Assembly: GCF_014489575.1 (NCBI RefSeq)
Contig: NZ_CP060789.1
Span: 3,224,001 to 3,288,000 of the forward strand
Reading direction: 5' to 3'
DNA length: 64,000 nucleotides
Source of the DNA: Tessaracoccus defluvii
Lineage (GTDB): Bacteria; Actinomycetota; Actinomycetes; Propionibacteriales; Propionibacteriaceae
The notes below the pieces were generated by a model. It was given only the letters and a program-made list of their open reading frames with translations, searched no databases and was not told where the DNA came from. Every line of letters begins with the position of its first letter. Position 1 is the stretch's first letter. A program made the position numbers and the translations under genes. Of the stretch, positions 63,470-64,000 are shown one piece after another.

Positions 63470-64000
63470 GACGATCCTTCCGCGCGAGGAGGCCGGGGGA
63501 GGGGGAGGCGGCGCCCCGGAAACCCGTGGGGCGCTCAGCCAGCAGGCGGCGGAGACCGTCGTCGGCGGATGCGAGGCGGGCTCGGTCGCCCTCGGTGCGG
63601 AAGATCGAGGCCATCGCCCTGGGCTCGTCCGGGTCGGCGACGCCGACGATCCGCAACGGCTTCCAGCCTGAATGCAGCGCCAGCTTCGCCATCCGCGCCT
63701 CCTGCGGCGAACGGGTGATGCGGGCCGAGGCCTCCATGGAGAAGAAGCGGATCATCTCGTCGCGGCGTTCGATGATCGTCGAGACCACGCGGGCCGCCTC
63801 GCCGTCGAGGCGGGGGAGCAGGACCCGGTAGGCGGCCTGCAGGGACGACTCTTGGATCGCCAGCCTGGCCATGTGCCCGGCAGTGACCGATTCGCCGACA
63901 ATGGACGTCCAGATCGGGGCGACCAGCGGCAATCCCCGCTCGACGTAGGCGTCGCGCAGGCGGGCGCGCAGCGTGTGACGGCCCAGCGGCTCGGGCAGCG
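63453..64000 (-). CDS. Helical ferritin-like protein (5' end outside window)
   Basis: The frame is open to the window edge. The visible about 180 residues are helical and include ESVTAGHMARLAIQESSLQAAYRVLL, then IIERRDEMIRFFSMEASARI, with acidic residues in helix positions suited to a di-iron site. The C-terminal part is a tail ending LLARKDRHGIRA. It overlaps the ferritin-like gene and probably is its functional partner. Identification is tentative because the N-terminal half is missing. Confidence 0.5.
   Translation of the reverse strand, partial: LPEPLGRHTLRARLRDAYVERGLPLVAPIWTSIVGESVTAGHMARLAIQESSLQAAYRVLLPRLDGEAARVVSTIIERRDEMIRFFSMEASARITRSPQEARMAKLALHSGWKPLRIVGVADPDEPRAMASIFRTEGDRARLASADDGLRRLLAERPTGFRGAASPSPGLLARKDRHGIRA

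Noticed and set aside
1-64000. CRISPR arrays, tRNA and rRNA genes
   Set aside because: I found no regularly spaced repeats and no tRNA or rRNA-like sequence on reading both strands, though a tRNA scan was not possible.

Overview
The window is high-GC DNA from an actinobacterium. Genus-level placement is inference only. It carries two DUF222/HNH (13E12-type) endonuclease genes, many starts that look leaderless (a TANNNT hexamer 5-7 nt before the start codon), a mycothiol-type ArsC domain and ROK regulation. A Propionibacteriaceae member such as a Tessaracoccus relative would fit.

Left part (1-8.3 kb): a partial P-loop GTPase coupled to a TerD-like gene, then a stretch of decaying genes. A tetR/esterase pair has been fused by one deletion, a GH3 glycosidase has four internal deletions, and a FAD-Rieske oxidoreductase appears to have lost an internal block. 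A lactonase lies among them. The first DUF222/HNH gene runs into a 66-bp remnant of a VOC (glyoxalase-like) gene whose intact copy lies at its other side.

Variable island (8.3-27.1 kb): a DnaA-box-like cluster precedes a three-gene defence operon made of a single-chain Type ISP restriction-modification enzyme, an AbiH-family protein and a membrane-anchored protein. A mobile-element pile-up follows. An ISL3 element (8-bp target duplication CGATTACG) is split by a 2.18-kb group II intron. Two IS1380-family copies, each with a different frameshift, flank an AT-rich gene for a GAF-like plus nucleoside-deoxyribosyltransferase/TIR-like protein, a second ISL3 element (target duplication GCTTATCC) and a truncated integrase. 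An AlbA_2 (Schlafen-like) gene closes the island; its start codon sits in the loop of a perfect palindrome.

Middle (27.2-43.7 kb): DUF1989 and GNAT genes; a tightly coupled operon (reductase, MBL hydrolase, F390-synthetase-like ligase, FabH-like synthase, small protein) that resembles but does not match olefin/beta-lactone ole clusters; a GT4 glycosyltransferase; an arsenic cluster (arsR, an arsC-arsD fusion, arsA) with no pump gene in view; remnants of a methyltransferase and a GH43 enzyme; cspA, an MFS exporter, OsmC, a Gfo/Idh/MocA oxidoreductase and the second DUF222/HNH gene.

Right part (43.7-64 kb): a herA-sbcD-sbcC-nurA operon, which is the gene content of the archaeal HerA-Mre11-Rad50-NurA repair operon, flanked by two solo nuclease-like genes. 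Then a locus that looks built for sulfated amino-sugars: ABC importer, GH20 hexosaminidase (two frameshifts), sulfatase and TSUP anion exporter, with a divergent ROK regulator. The same 23-bp palindrome occurs in the divergent promoter region and inside the ROK gene. A DHFR-like reductase, a small unknown gene and two ferritin-like genes end the window.

A recurring theme is gene decay. Deletion scars and single-base indels fall mainly in carbohydrate-active genes and transposases, while housekeeping-type genes are intact. Whether the indels are biological or assembly errors cannot be decided from the sequence.
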